DNA of 64,000 nucleotides, from the NCBI RefSeq assembly GCF_020859565.1, contig NZ_JAJHUO010000008.1, forward strand, positions 53,399-117,398. The letters are read 5' to 3'. Below the pieces are notes generated by a model. The model worked only from the letters and a program-made list of their open reading frames with translations, was not told where the DNA came from and did no database searches. Position 1 is the stretch's first letter; the number at the start of each line of letters is the position of its first letter. A program made the position numbers and the translations under genes. Shown here piece by piece: positions 16,698-23,900 of this stretch. The DNA is from Saccharothrix luteola. GTDB taxonomy: Bacteria > Actinomycetota > Actinomycetes > Mycobacteriales > Pseudonocardiaceae.

Positions 16698-19600
16698 CTA
16701 GTGGCTCACCTGACGACCGGACGAGTGCACCGGGCACGTGGTGCGGGCCGGGCAACGATCACAGTCCGCGTTCTCCGTCGCCTGGTAGGACGGCCCGACG
16801 CTGGACCCGGCGGCCAGCTGCACGGCCTCCAGCCACACCCGCACGCCCTGCTCGTCCAGCGGCGCCTGCTCGCGCTCGACGGCGCCGGACTTGCGGTCCT
16901 CCTTGGCCACGTAGAGCAGGCGCGCGCCGCCCGGGTCGGTGCCGAGGCCCAGGTGCGTGAAGCCGCCCAGCGCCGTCGCCAGCTGGTAGACGGCGAGCTG
17001 CGGGTGCTCCTGCGCCTTGTCCTTGCTCACCGGGGACTTGCCGGTCTTCACGTCCACCACGACCGGCCGCCCGTCCCGGTCGGTCTCCAGCCGGTCGACC
17101 CGGCCGCGCACGCGCAGCTTCGGGCCGTCGTCGGGTCTCGGGAGCTCGACGGAGATCTCCTCCTCGACCGCGACCTGGGTGAGCTGGGAGCGGCTGGACG
17201 CGAGCCACGCCAGGAACGTGTCGAGCATCCGCTCCACCCGGATCCGCTCGCGGCGGGAGAACCAGGGCGCGCCCGCGTCGACCGCGGCCCACGCCTCGTC
17301 CAGCTTGACCCGCAGCTCCTTCTCGTCCGCGCCGGTCGCGGCGGCCTGCGCCAACGCGTGCACGAGCGTGCCGGTGACCGACGCCAGCTCGGCCGGGTCC
17401 TGGCCGCCGTGCCGTTCGACGACCCAGCGCAGCGGGCACTTCGCCAGCGTCTCCACCGTGGACGGCGACACGCTCACCGTGTGCTCCTCGGTCCACAGAG
17501 GACTTTCCGTGGTGACGTCCGCCAAGCCGTACCAGGAATCCGGGTGCGCGCCCGGCACGCCTTCCGCCGCCAACCGGGCCAGCTGGACGGCCGCGCGCTC
17601 CCGGCGTTCGGCCGGCTCGTCGTCGGAGCACACGACCCGCCGCAGCTCGCCGACCAGCTCGGCCAGCACCAGCCCGCGCTCGGGGGTGAACGTCGGCCGC
17701 TCCGGCTCCTCGGTGGACAGCTCCTCGATCTCGTCCAGGAACCGCGACGGCTGCTCGTCCTCCCCGCGCACCGCGCTGACCAGCAACGTCCGCCGGGCCC
17801 GGCTCGCCGCGACGAGCAGCAGCCGCCGTTCCTCGGCCAGGATCGGCGCGACCGCGGACACCGTCTCCGCCGACACGCCCGCGACCACGTCGACCATGCG
17901 CTCCACGCCCAGCAACGACCCGCGCAGCCGCAGGTCGGGCCAGCTGCCCTCCTGCACTCCCGGCACCGCCACGACCGTCCACTCGCGACCGGCGGCGGCG
18001 TGCGCGGTCAGCACCGACACCGCTTCGCCGGTGGGCGCGGCGGCGGCCAGCGTGTCGCCGACGATCTCCTGCGCGGCCAGGTAGTCCGCGAAGCCCTCGG
18101 CGCCCGAGCCGGGCAGCCGGTCCACGTACTTCGCGGCGGCCTCGAACAGCGCCACGATCGCGTCGAGGTCCCGGTCGGCCTGCATGCCGACGGTGCCGTG
18201 CCGCGCGGACTGCGCCACCCAGCGCAGCTCCAGGCCGGTGGTCTGCCACAGCTCCCACAGCACCTGCTCGACGGTCAGGCCGTCGGCGATCCCCTTGCGG
18301 GCCTTGCGGAGCAGCCCGGCGACGCGGCGCGCCGGCTGCGCCTCGGCGTCCTCCAGCGCGGCCAGGCGGTCGTCCGACTCGATCACCTCGACCAGCAGTT
18401 CGCCGCTCGGCCGGTCACGGCCCGCGGCCAGCTCCAGCCGGCGCAGGCCGCGCCGCAACCGCCGCAGCGCCAACGGGTCCGCGCCGCCGAGCGGTGACGA
18501 CAGGAGCATCGCGGCGGTGTCCTCGTCGAGGGCCCCGGGCACGGCCGCGCAGCGCAGCAGCGCCAGGAACGGCATCACCGCCGGCTGGCGCGCCAGCGGC
18601 AGTTCGTCGCGCGGCACGGCCACCGGGACGCCGGCCGCGAGCAGCGCGCGTTGCAGGACCGGCAGTGACCTGGTCGCCGACCGCGCCACGACGGCCATGT
18701 GCGACCACGGGACCTCGTCGATCAGGTGGGCCCGGCGCAGCTGGTCGGCCACCCAGCTCGCCTCCTGCGCGGCGGACGCGAACAGGCGGACCTGGACGTT
18801 GCCCGTGCCGTCGGCCGGTGAGACCTCGCGGGTCGGCGACGCGCCGGGCAGGCGTCCGGCGAGCCTGCCCACCGCGGCCCTGATCTCCGGCGCCATCCGG
18901 TAGCCCGTGGTGAGCACCACCGCCGGGCCGCCCGCCTCGGACAGCAGCGTCGGGTCGGCGCCGCGGAAGGAGAACACGGCCTGGTCGGGGTCGCCGGCGA
19001 GGACGAACTCCTGCGCGGCGCCGCCCAGCACGCGGATGAACTCGTACTGCAACGGGTCGAGGTGCTGCGCGTCGTCGACCAGGAGGTGCCGCACCCGCCG
19101 TCGCTCGCCGGCGAGCACGTCCGGCTCGGTCTGGAAGGCGAGCAGCGCGCTGCCGACCAACTCCGCGGCGTCGAACGACGGCGCGTGGCCCTGTCCGCTG
19201 CTGGCCAGCAGGTTGACCTGCTCGTACTGGGTGGCGAACAGGCCGGCCGCGACCCACTCCTCGCGGGAGTGCACGCGGCCGAGTTCGGTGAGGTCCTCCG
19301 GCGCGAAGCCGCGTTCGGTGGCACGCAGCATCAGGTCGCGCAGCTCGTGCGCGAACGCGGGCAGCGCGAGGGCGGGACGGAGGCGTTCCGGCCACTTCGG
19401 GGCGCCCATGCTCACGTCGCCGGCGAGCAGTTCGCGCACCACCGCGTCCTGCTCGGGGCCGGAGAGCAGGCGGGGCGCGGGTTCGCCCTGGTGGACGGCT
19501 TGCGCGCGCAGCACCGCGAAGGCGTACGAGTGCACGGTCCTGACCAGCGGTTCCTGCGTGGTCGGCAGGGCGCCGTCGGCGCGGGCGACGGTCAGCAGGC

Positions 19601-19862
19601 GGGTGATGTGGGCGCGCATCGCCTCGGCCGCGCGCCGGTTGGGGGTGAGGACCAGCACGTTCTCCGGGTGCACGCCGCCGTGCAGCACCCGGTGCGCCAC
19701 CACCTCGGCCAGCAACGTCGTCTTGCCCGTGCCGGGGCCGCCGAGCAACCGCAGCGGCCCGCCGGCGTGGTCGAACACGGCGCGTGCGGGCGCGTCCCAG
19801 TGGCGCCGGGGCTCCTCCTGCCGCACCCGGCGCACCAGCAACGGCGCCCTGTTCACTGCCAC
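16698..19862 (-). CDS. adnA: AdnA-type ATP-dependent helicase-nuclease subunit
   Basis: 1054 residues, the same length as mycobacterial AdnA from memory. Walker A GPGTGKT (42-48), motif II LVDDAQH (departing from DExQ), motif III AGDPDQAVFSFRGA, and a C-terminal RecB-type nuclease with RVDRLE and VVDVKTGK. A conserved cysteine in CPLRW (near 810) and CDRCPARTTC near the C-terminus give the four cysteines of the 4Fe-4S nuclease staple of the AddB/Dna2/AdnA class. The partner subunit AdnB follows after 70 bp. The start at 19862 (GTG) or six bases later (GTG 19856) is not decided by a ribosome site. Confidence 0.93.
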   Translation of the reverse strand: MAVNRAPLLVRRVRQEEPRRHWDAPARAVFDHAGGPLRLLGGPGTGKTTLLAEVVAHRVLHGGVHPENVLVLTPNRRAAEAMRAHITRLLTVARADGALPTTQEPLVRTVHSYAFAVLRAQAVHQGEPAPRLLSGPEQDAVVRELLAGDVSMGAPKWPERLRPALALPAFAHELRDLMLRATERGFAPEDLTELGRVHSREEWVAAGLFATQYEQVNLLASSGQGHAPSFDAAELVGSALLAFQTEPDVLAGERRRVRHLLVDDAQHLDPLQYEFIRVLGGAAQEFVLAGDPDQAVFSFRGADPTLLSEAGGPAVVLTTGYRMAPEIRAAVGRLAGRLPGASPTREVSPADGTGNVQVRLFASAAQEASWVADQLRRAHLIDEVPWSHMAVVARSATRSLPVLQRALLAAGVPVAVPRDELPLARQPAVMPFLALLRCAAVPGALDEDTAAMLLSSPLGGADPLALRRLRRGLRRLELAAGRDRPSGELLVEVIESDDRLAALEDAEAQPARRVAGLLRKARKGIADGLTVEQVLWELWQTTGLELRWVAQSARHGTVGMQADRDLDAIVALFEAAAKYVDRLPGSGAEGFADYLAAQEIVGDTLAAAAPTGEAVSVLTAHAAAGREWTVVAVPGVQEGSWPDLRLRGSLLGVERMVDVVAGVSAETVSAVAPILAEERRLLLVAASRARRTLLVSAVRGEDEQPSRFLDEIEELSTEEPERPTFTPERGLVLAELVGELRRVVCSDDEPAERRERAAVQLARLAAEGVPGAHPDSWYGLADVTTESPLWTEEHTVSVSPSTVETLAKCPLRWVVERHGGQDPAELASVTGTLVHALAQAAATGADEKELRVKLDEAWAAVDAGAPWFSRRERIRVERMLDTFLAWLASSRSQLTQVAVEEEISVELPRPDDGPKLRVRGRVDRLETDRDGRPVVVDVKTGKSPVSKDKAQEHPQLAVYQLATALGGFTHLGLGTDPGGARLLYVAKEDRKSGAVEREQAPLDEQGVRVWLEAVQLAAGSSVGPSYQATENADCDRCPARTTCPVHSSGRQVSH

Positions 19863-19975
19863 CGGAGCATGGAACCACGAACCCCCGACACGACCGGACC
19901 ACCACGCGAGGTCGCGAACGACCGACTTCCAGGCGACCGAGCCGCCGTCTGCGAAGCAGCGGCCATACTGGCACT

Positions 19976-20302
19976 GTGGACGAGGAACTGCACGAGATGG
20001 TCCGCGCGGTCGTGCGCGAGATTCCCCGCGGCCGGGTCGCGACCTACGGTGACGTCGCCGACATCGCCCGCGCGCCGTCGCCCCGCCTGGTCGGGCAGGT
20101 GCTCAACCAGGACGGGCACGACCTGCCGTGGCACCGGGTGCTGCGCGCCAACGGCACGTGCGCGCCCCACATCGCCGACGAGCAGCTGCAACTGCTGCGC
20201 GAGGAGGGCGTGGCGGTCGACGGGGGCAAGGTCGACCTGCGCACGTACCGCTGGGAGGACGCGGTCAAGGAGAAGGCCGACGAGCCCCCGGCCCTGTTCT
20301 GA
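19976..20302 (+). CDS. Alkyltransferase-like (ATL) DNA-damage protein
   Basis: 108 residues corresponding to the DNA-binding domain of O6-alkylguanine-DNA methyltransferases. The active-site PCHRV is replaced by PWHRV, so it cannot accept alkyl groups; this is the hallmark of ATL proteins (YbaZ/Atl1), which bind O6-alkylguanine and hand it to nucleotide excision repair. The Arg-finger segment RGRVATYGDVA is present. GTG start six bases after CATACT. Divergent from adnA, as Rv3204 is in mycobacteria (from memory), linking two repair functions. Confidence 0.9.
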   Translation: MDEELHEMVRAVVREIPRGRVATYGDVADIARAPSPRLVGQVLNQDGHDLPWHRVLRANGTCAPHIADEQLQLLREEGVAVDGGKVDLRTYRWEDAVKEKADEPPALF

Positions 20303-20654
20303 CCCGCGCCTCGACCCGCGCCACCTCGGACTCGACCTCGGGGTCGCGCGTGATCGCGGCGGCCAGGCGCAGCTGCGGCAGCGCCTCGGCGTGCCTGCTC
20401 TGCCTGCTGAGCGTACGGCCGAGCAGCAGGCGCGCGTAGCCGTCGGACGGGTCGAGGTCGACCAGCGCGGTCAGCACCCGTTCGGCCTTGCCCAGCGCGG
20501 CGGACTGGAAGTGCGCCAGCGCGAGCTCGGTCAGCACGGTCCGGTCGGCCGGCGCGTGCTCCGCGGCCTCGGCCAGGTAACGCGCCGCGCCGCTCGGGTC
20601 GCCGGACGCGCGGAACATCCGTCCCTTGCGCAGCAGTTCGCGAACGTCGGTCAT
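20265..20654 (-). CDS. Tetratricopeptide-repeat protein
   Basis: 129 residues made of about three TPR-like helical pairs (GRMFRASGDPSGAARYLAEA, LALAHFQSAALGKAERVL and LLLGRTLSRQSRHAEAL). Probably an adaptor for protein interactions in the cytoplasm. Its ATG overlaps the pirin stop (ATGA), so it is translated with pirin. Its 3' end overlaps the convergent ATL gene by 38 bp. Confidence 0.8.
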   Translation of the reverse strand: MTDVRELLRKGRMFRASGDPSGAARYLAEAAEHAPADRTVLTELALAHFQSAALGKAERVLTALVDLDPSDGYARLLLGRTLSRQSRHAEALPQLRLAAAITRDPEVESEVARVEARVRTGPGARRPSP

Positions 20655-21613
20655 GACAGCTCCTCGTCCGCCGCGGTGACGTGCGGCACGTGCGTGACGC
20701 CCAGTCGCCCGGCTTGGAAGTCTTCGACGGCTTGCAGGATCTCGGCCCGCGTGTTCATCACGAACGGCCCGTAGCGCGCGACCGGCTCGCGCAGCGGCAG
20801 CCCGCCCAGCACCAGGACGTCCCACGTCGTGTCGGCCCGCATGGTGAGCGCGGCGCCGTGGTTCTCGAACACGGCCAGCCGACCTTCGTCGAGCGGGCGG
20901 TGGTCGGCGCCGACCGTGCCGCGACCGGACAGGACGTAGACCATCGCGGTGAAGTCCTCCGGCCACGGCAGGGTCAGGTGGGCGTGCGGGCTGAGCGTGG
21001 CGTGCAGGTAGGTGATCGGCGTGTGCGTCATGCCGGGGCCTTGGTGCCCCGCCACGTCACCGGCGATCACGCGGACCAGCGCGCCGCCGTCGTCGCTGGA
21101 CAGCAGCACGGTGTCGGCCGCGTTGATGTCCTGGTAGCGCGGCGGCGTCCACTTGGCGGCCTTCGGCAGGTTGACCCACAGCTGCACGCCGTGGAACAGC
21201 CCGCCCTGCGCCACCAGTTCCTGCGACGGCAGCTCGGAGTGCAGCACGCCGGAACCGGCGGTCATCCACTGCGTGCCACCGTTGGTGATCACCCCGCCGC
21301 CACCGGTGGAGTCCCGGTGCTCGAAGACCCCGTCGATCATGTAGGTGACGGTCTCGAAGCCCCGGTGCGGGTGCCAGGGCGCGCCCTTCGCCTCGCCGGG
21401 GCCGTACTCGACGGCGCCCATGTGGTCGAGGAGCAGGAACGGGTCCGCGTCGGCGAGCTCCACGCCCGGGAACGGGCGGCGGACCTGGAAGCCCTCGCCT
21501 TCGAGGAACCGCTGCGCCCGCACGACCCGGCGCACGCCGCGCCACTCGGTCGCGGCCTCGGGCAACCGGGGCAGGCGCGGCAAGGTCAGGGTGTCGGCGG
21601 TGACGGCGGGCAT
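20651..21613 (-). CDS. Pirin family cupin protein
   Basis: 320 residues. Double cupin with the pirin metal signature HPHRGFET starting at His81, followed by the G-x-x-Q-W-M-T-A-G-x-G-x-x-H-S-E segment that supplies the other metal ligands. Some bacterial pirins oxidise quercetin or bind metabolic enzymes; the role here is unknown. GAGGAGGCAG ribosome site before the ATG. It lies 192 bp downstream of the chelatase gene, with a hairpin and a 22-bp repeat cluster in between, so it is probably a separate unit. Confidence 0.9.
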   Translation of the reverse strand: MPAVTADTLTLPRLPRLPEAATEWRGVRRVVRAQRFLEGEGFQVRRPFPGVELADADPFLLLDHMGAVEYGPGEAKGAPWHPHRGFETVTYMIDGVFEHRDSTGGGGVITNGGTQWMTAGSGVLHSELPSQELVAQGGLFHGVQLWVNLPKAAKWTPPRYQDINAADTVLLSSDDGGALVRVIAGDVAGHQGPGMTHTPITYLHATLSPHAHLTLPWPEDFTAMVYVLSGRGTVGADHRPLDEGRLAVFENHGAALTMRADTTWDVLVLGGLPLREPVARYGPFVMNTRAEILQAVEDFQAGRLGVTHVPHVTAADEELS

Positions 21614-21714
21614 GACTGCCTCCTCGGACGGTGACCGCCCGGGTTCGGCGGTCTCACCCGCGTCAACCTGGTTGAACCCTCAACTATTCCGGGCCCGTCG
21701 TCGCACGCCCGCCG

Positions 21715-21739
21715 ACACCCGAGCGTTGAACTCGGGTGT
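21715..21739 (-). terminator. Hairpin after the nitrate-assimilation block
   Basis: Perfect 9-bp stem ACACCCGAG / CTCGGGTGT with a 7-base loop, between the chelatase stop and pirin. No T run, so it is a weak candidate for an intrinsic terminator; it could also be part of the neighbouring repeat element. Confidence 0.45.
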
Positions 21740-21742
21740 TCC

Positions 21743-21808
21743 GAACGTAGGACACGCGCGGTCTGGACGTAGGACTCACGCGCCGTGAACGTAGGACTCT
21801 CGCGGTCA
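21743..21808. repeat. Three tandem 22-bp repeats (GAACGTAGGAC family)
   Basis: Units at 21743, 21765 and 21787, all 22 bp, consensus GRACGTAGGAC-WCWCGCG plus four variable bases. The last unit ends exactly on the stop codon of the chelatase gene. Related sequence occurs in adnB (13754-13797), at the 3' end of the DoxX gene (about 12405-12420), before the serpin gene (about 32371-32391) and upstream of the ABC operon (GAACGTAGGAC, 62634-62644). Confidence 0.8.
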
Positions 21809-22471
21809 GGCCACGTCTTGGAAGCAGCGCGCCTCGTAGTAGCGGAGGAGGACGGCTTCCACGACCCGCAGGTGCGCGCCGATGGGCGCTGCCACGACGG
21901 CCGCGCCCGAGTCGGCGACGACCCGGTGGAAGAGGCCGGGGGCCAGCAGCCACGAGGCCACGGCCACGCGACCGGCGGCGGAGGCGACCACGTCGGAGAT
22001 GCGGGGTTCGGCGGTGGCGGCGTAGCCGATGGTCACCGGGCCGACCCGGCGCGACAGCGCGGTGGCCACGGCGCGGACGTCGGCCAGGGCGCGGGGATCC
22101 GACGAGCCCGCCGCCGCCAGCACCACCGAGTCGCCCGGCGTCCACCCGGCCTCGGTCAGCCGCGCCAGCAGCGCGGGCAGCAGGGCCGGACCGATCGGGT
22201 CCGTGATCACCGCGTCGGGGTGGCCGGACGCCTCGACCTGCGCCGGGATGTCCACCCGGACGTGGTAGCCCGCGGCCAGGAACGCGGGGACCACGACGGC
22301 CGGGCCCGAGATGGACTCCAGCACCGAGGTCACGTCCGGCTGCCGCACGTCGGCGTAGGCGACCCGCACGGGCACGCCACCCAGCCGCGCCCGCACCAGG
22401 GACGCGATCTCTTCCACGACAACGGCCCCGGCGGGGTCACGGGTGCCGTGCGCGACGAGGACCAGGGTCAT
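21806..22471 (-). CDS. Sirohydrochlorin chelatase, CbiX/SirB type
   Basis: 221 residues with the CbiX fold: N-terminal LVAHGTRDPAG with the metal-binding/catalytic His8, and the conserved AGYHVRVDIP segment. A second related half follows (LAAAGSSDP), as in long two-domain forms. It would insert Fe2+ into sirohydrochlorin to make siroheme, the cofactor of NirB encoded in the same block. Its ATG overlaps the stop of the NnaR-like gene (ATGA). Confidence 0.9.
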   Translation of the reverse strand: MTLVLVAHGTRDPAGAVVVEEIASLVRARLGGVPVRVAYADVRQPDVTSVLESISGPAVVVPAFLAAGYHVRVDIPAQVEASGHPDAVITDPIGPALLPALLARLTEAGWTPGDSVVLAAAGSSDPRALADVRAVATALSRRVGPVTIGYAATAEPRISDVVASAAGRVAVASWLLAPGLFHRVVADSGAAVVAAPIGAHLRVVEAVLLRYYEARCFQDVA

Positions 22472-23583
22472 ACGGCCACCCCGGCGGGGTCCATGGCCAG
22501 GCGGTAGCCGCGCTTCACGACGGTGGCGACCATGCGCGGCTCGCCCAACGCCGAGCGCAGGCGGCCGATGGCGGTCTCCACGGCGTGCTCCTCGCCGCCG
22601 CTGGGCAGCGCCGCCAGCAGGTCGCGCCGGGACACCACCCGGCCACGGGCGGCGGCCAGCACGCGCAGCACGGCCATCGGCGCGGGCGGCACGGGGCGCA
22701 GTTCGCCGTCCACCACCACGGCCTGGCCGCGCAGTTCGATGTCCCGGGCCGCGATCCGCAGCCGCGTCGCCCTGGCGGGCAGCTCCAGCGCGAGCTCACG
22801 CGCCAGCGCGCCGATCCGCGCCCGTGCCGGCTGCACGACGGGCACGCCGGCCGCGACCAGCGGTCCGGCGGTGATCGCGCCGACGCCCACCACCAGCACT
22901 TCCCGGCGCAGCAACGAGATCAGCTCGGTCTGCTTGCCCATCGCCTCCGCCACGCGCAGCACGGAGGCCGCGGCCGGCGCGCTGGTGAACGTGAGCGCGT
23001 CCACCTGGCCGGCGAGCACGGCCTCCAGCAGCCGTTCCAGCGGCGCGGGGTCGGACGGGCCCGTCCAGCGGTAGACGGGGACCTCGACGACCACGGCGCC
23101 GGCCGCGCGCAAGGTCGACGTGAACTCCGGCAGCGGCTCGCCGTGCAGCTGCACGGCGATGCGCCGACCGGACACGCCGGCCCGCAGCAGGTGGTCGAGC
23201 AGCTCGGCGTTGCTCTCGCCCTCCGGCGACCACGCCTCCACCAACCCGGCTGCGCGCACCGCGCCCCGCGCCTTCGGCCCCCTGGCCAGCACCCGCGCCC
23301 CGGACAGCCTGGTCAGCAGACGCGCGCCGAGCCCCCAGCCCTCCGCGGCCTCCACCCAGCCGCGGAAGCCGATGCCGGTGGTGGCCACCACGACGTCCAC
23401 CGGCTCCTCCACCACGGCCTTGGTCGCGGCCAGCAGCTCGGTGTCGTCGGGCAGGGGCACGATCCTGATGGCGGGACCGTGCAGCACGGTCGCGCCCTTG
23501 CGCTCGAGCAGAGCCGAGAGCTCGTCGGCCCGCCGGGCGGCGGTCACCCCGACCGTGTACCCGGCCAGCGGGGCGGCGTTCAC
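22468..23583 (-). CDS. nnaR: NnaR-type regulator: HemD-like domain plus winged helix
   Basis: 371 residues. Residues 1-265 form a uroporphyrinogen-III synthase (HemD) fold (GYTVGVTAARRADEL, ATTGIGFRGW, TFTSAPAAASVL); residues about 285-371 are an OmpR-like winged-helix DNA-binding domain (MAVLRVLAAARGRVVSR, ETAIGRLRSAL, VVKRGYRL). This fusion matches Streptomyces NnaR, which co-activates nitrate/nitrite assimilation genes with GlnR. Its place between nirD and the chelatase, joined by GTGA and ATGA overlaps, fits a regulator that may sense a tetrapyrrole or nitrogen signal. Whether the HemD part keeps synthase activity is not clear. Confidence 0.9.
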   Translation of the reverse strand: MNAAPLAGYTVGVTAARRADELSALLERKGATVLHGPAIRIVPLPDDTELLAATKAVVEEPVDVVVATTGIGFRGWVEAAEGWGLGARLLTRLSGARVLARGPKARGAVRAAGLVEAWSPEGESNAELLDHLLRAGVSGRRIAVQLHGEPLPEFTSTLRAAGAVVVEVPVYRWTGPSDPAPLERLLEAVLAGQVDALTFTSAPAAASVLRVAEAMGKQTELISLLRREVLVVGVGAITAGPLVAAGVPVVQPARARIGALARELALELPARATRLRIAARDIELRGQAVVVDGELRPVPPAPMAVLRVLAAARGRVVSRRDLLAALPSGGEEHAVETAIGRLRSALGEPRMVATVVKRGYRLAMDPAGVAV

Positions 23584-23900
23584 GGTGACCCGACCTGGAT
23601 GACGCCGTCGGCCACGACCACGGGGTGCACCGGCACGCCGGTCGAGGGGTCGTCCAGGCACTTGCCGGTGGAGAGCTCGAAGGCCTGCTTGTACACCGGT
23701 GACACGACCACCGGCACGCCGCCGCGGTCGCCGACGATGCCGCGCGACATCACGGCCGCGCCGCTGAACGGGTCGATGTTGCCCAACGCGTGCACGGTCC
23801 CGGCCGAGGTGAGGAACACCGCCACCTGGGAACCGTCGGGCAGCAGGGCCGCCACCCCGCGGTCGGGCTGCAGGGCGCTCAACTCGCACACAGGTGTCAT
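23580..23900 (-). CDS. nirD: Nitrite reductase (NADH) small subunit
   Basis: 106 residues, Rieske-fold NirD. The two Cys-His pairs of true Rieske proteins are absent, as expected for the assimilatory small subunit, so no [2Fe-2S] cluster is bound. It assists NirB in six-electron reduction of nitrite to ammonium. GGAGG ribosome site seven bases before the ATG, and ATGA overlap with nirB, so the two subunits are cotranslated. Confidence 0.93.
   Translation of the reverse strand: MTPVCELSALQPDRGVAALLPDGSQVAVFLTSAGTVHALGNIDPFSGAAVMSRGIVGDRGGVPVVVSPVYKQAFELSTGKCLDDPSTGVPVHPVVVADGVIQVGSP

Noticed and set aside
14054..16960. Plus-strand open frame of 968 codons
   Set aside because: Antisense to adnB, with His/Arg/Gln-rich composition typical of reverse-strand shadows at high GC.
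19976..20302. O6-methylguanine-DNA methyltransferase
   Set aside because: The acceptor cysteine is replaced by Trp (PWHRV) and the N-terminal domain is missing, so it is an ATL protein.
22468..23583. Plain uroporphyrinogen-III synthase (HemD)
   Set aside because: The C-terminal winged helix and the location inside the nitrite-reductase cluster fit NnaR; a normal hemD would be expected among haem genes.
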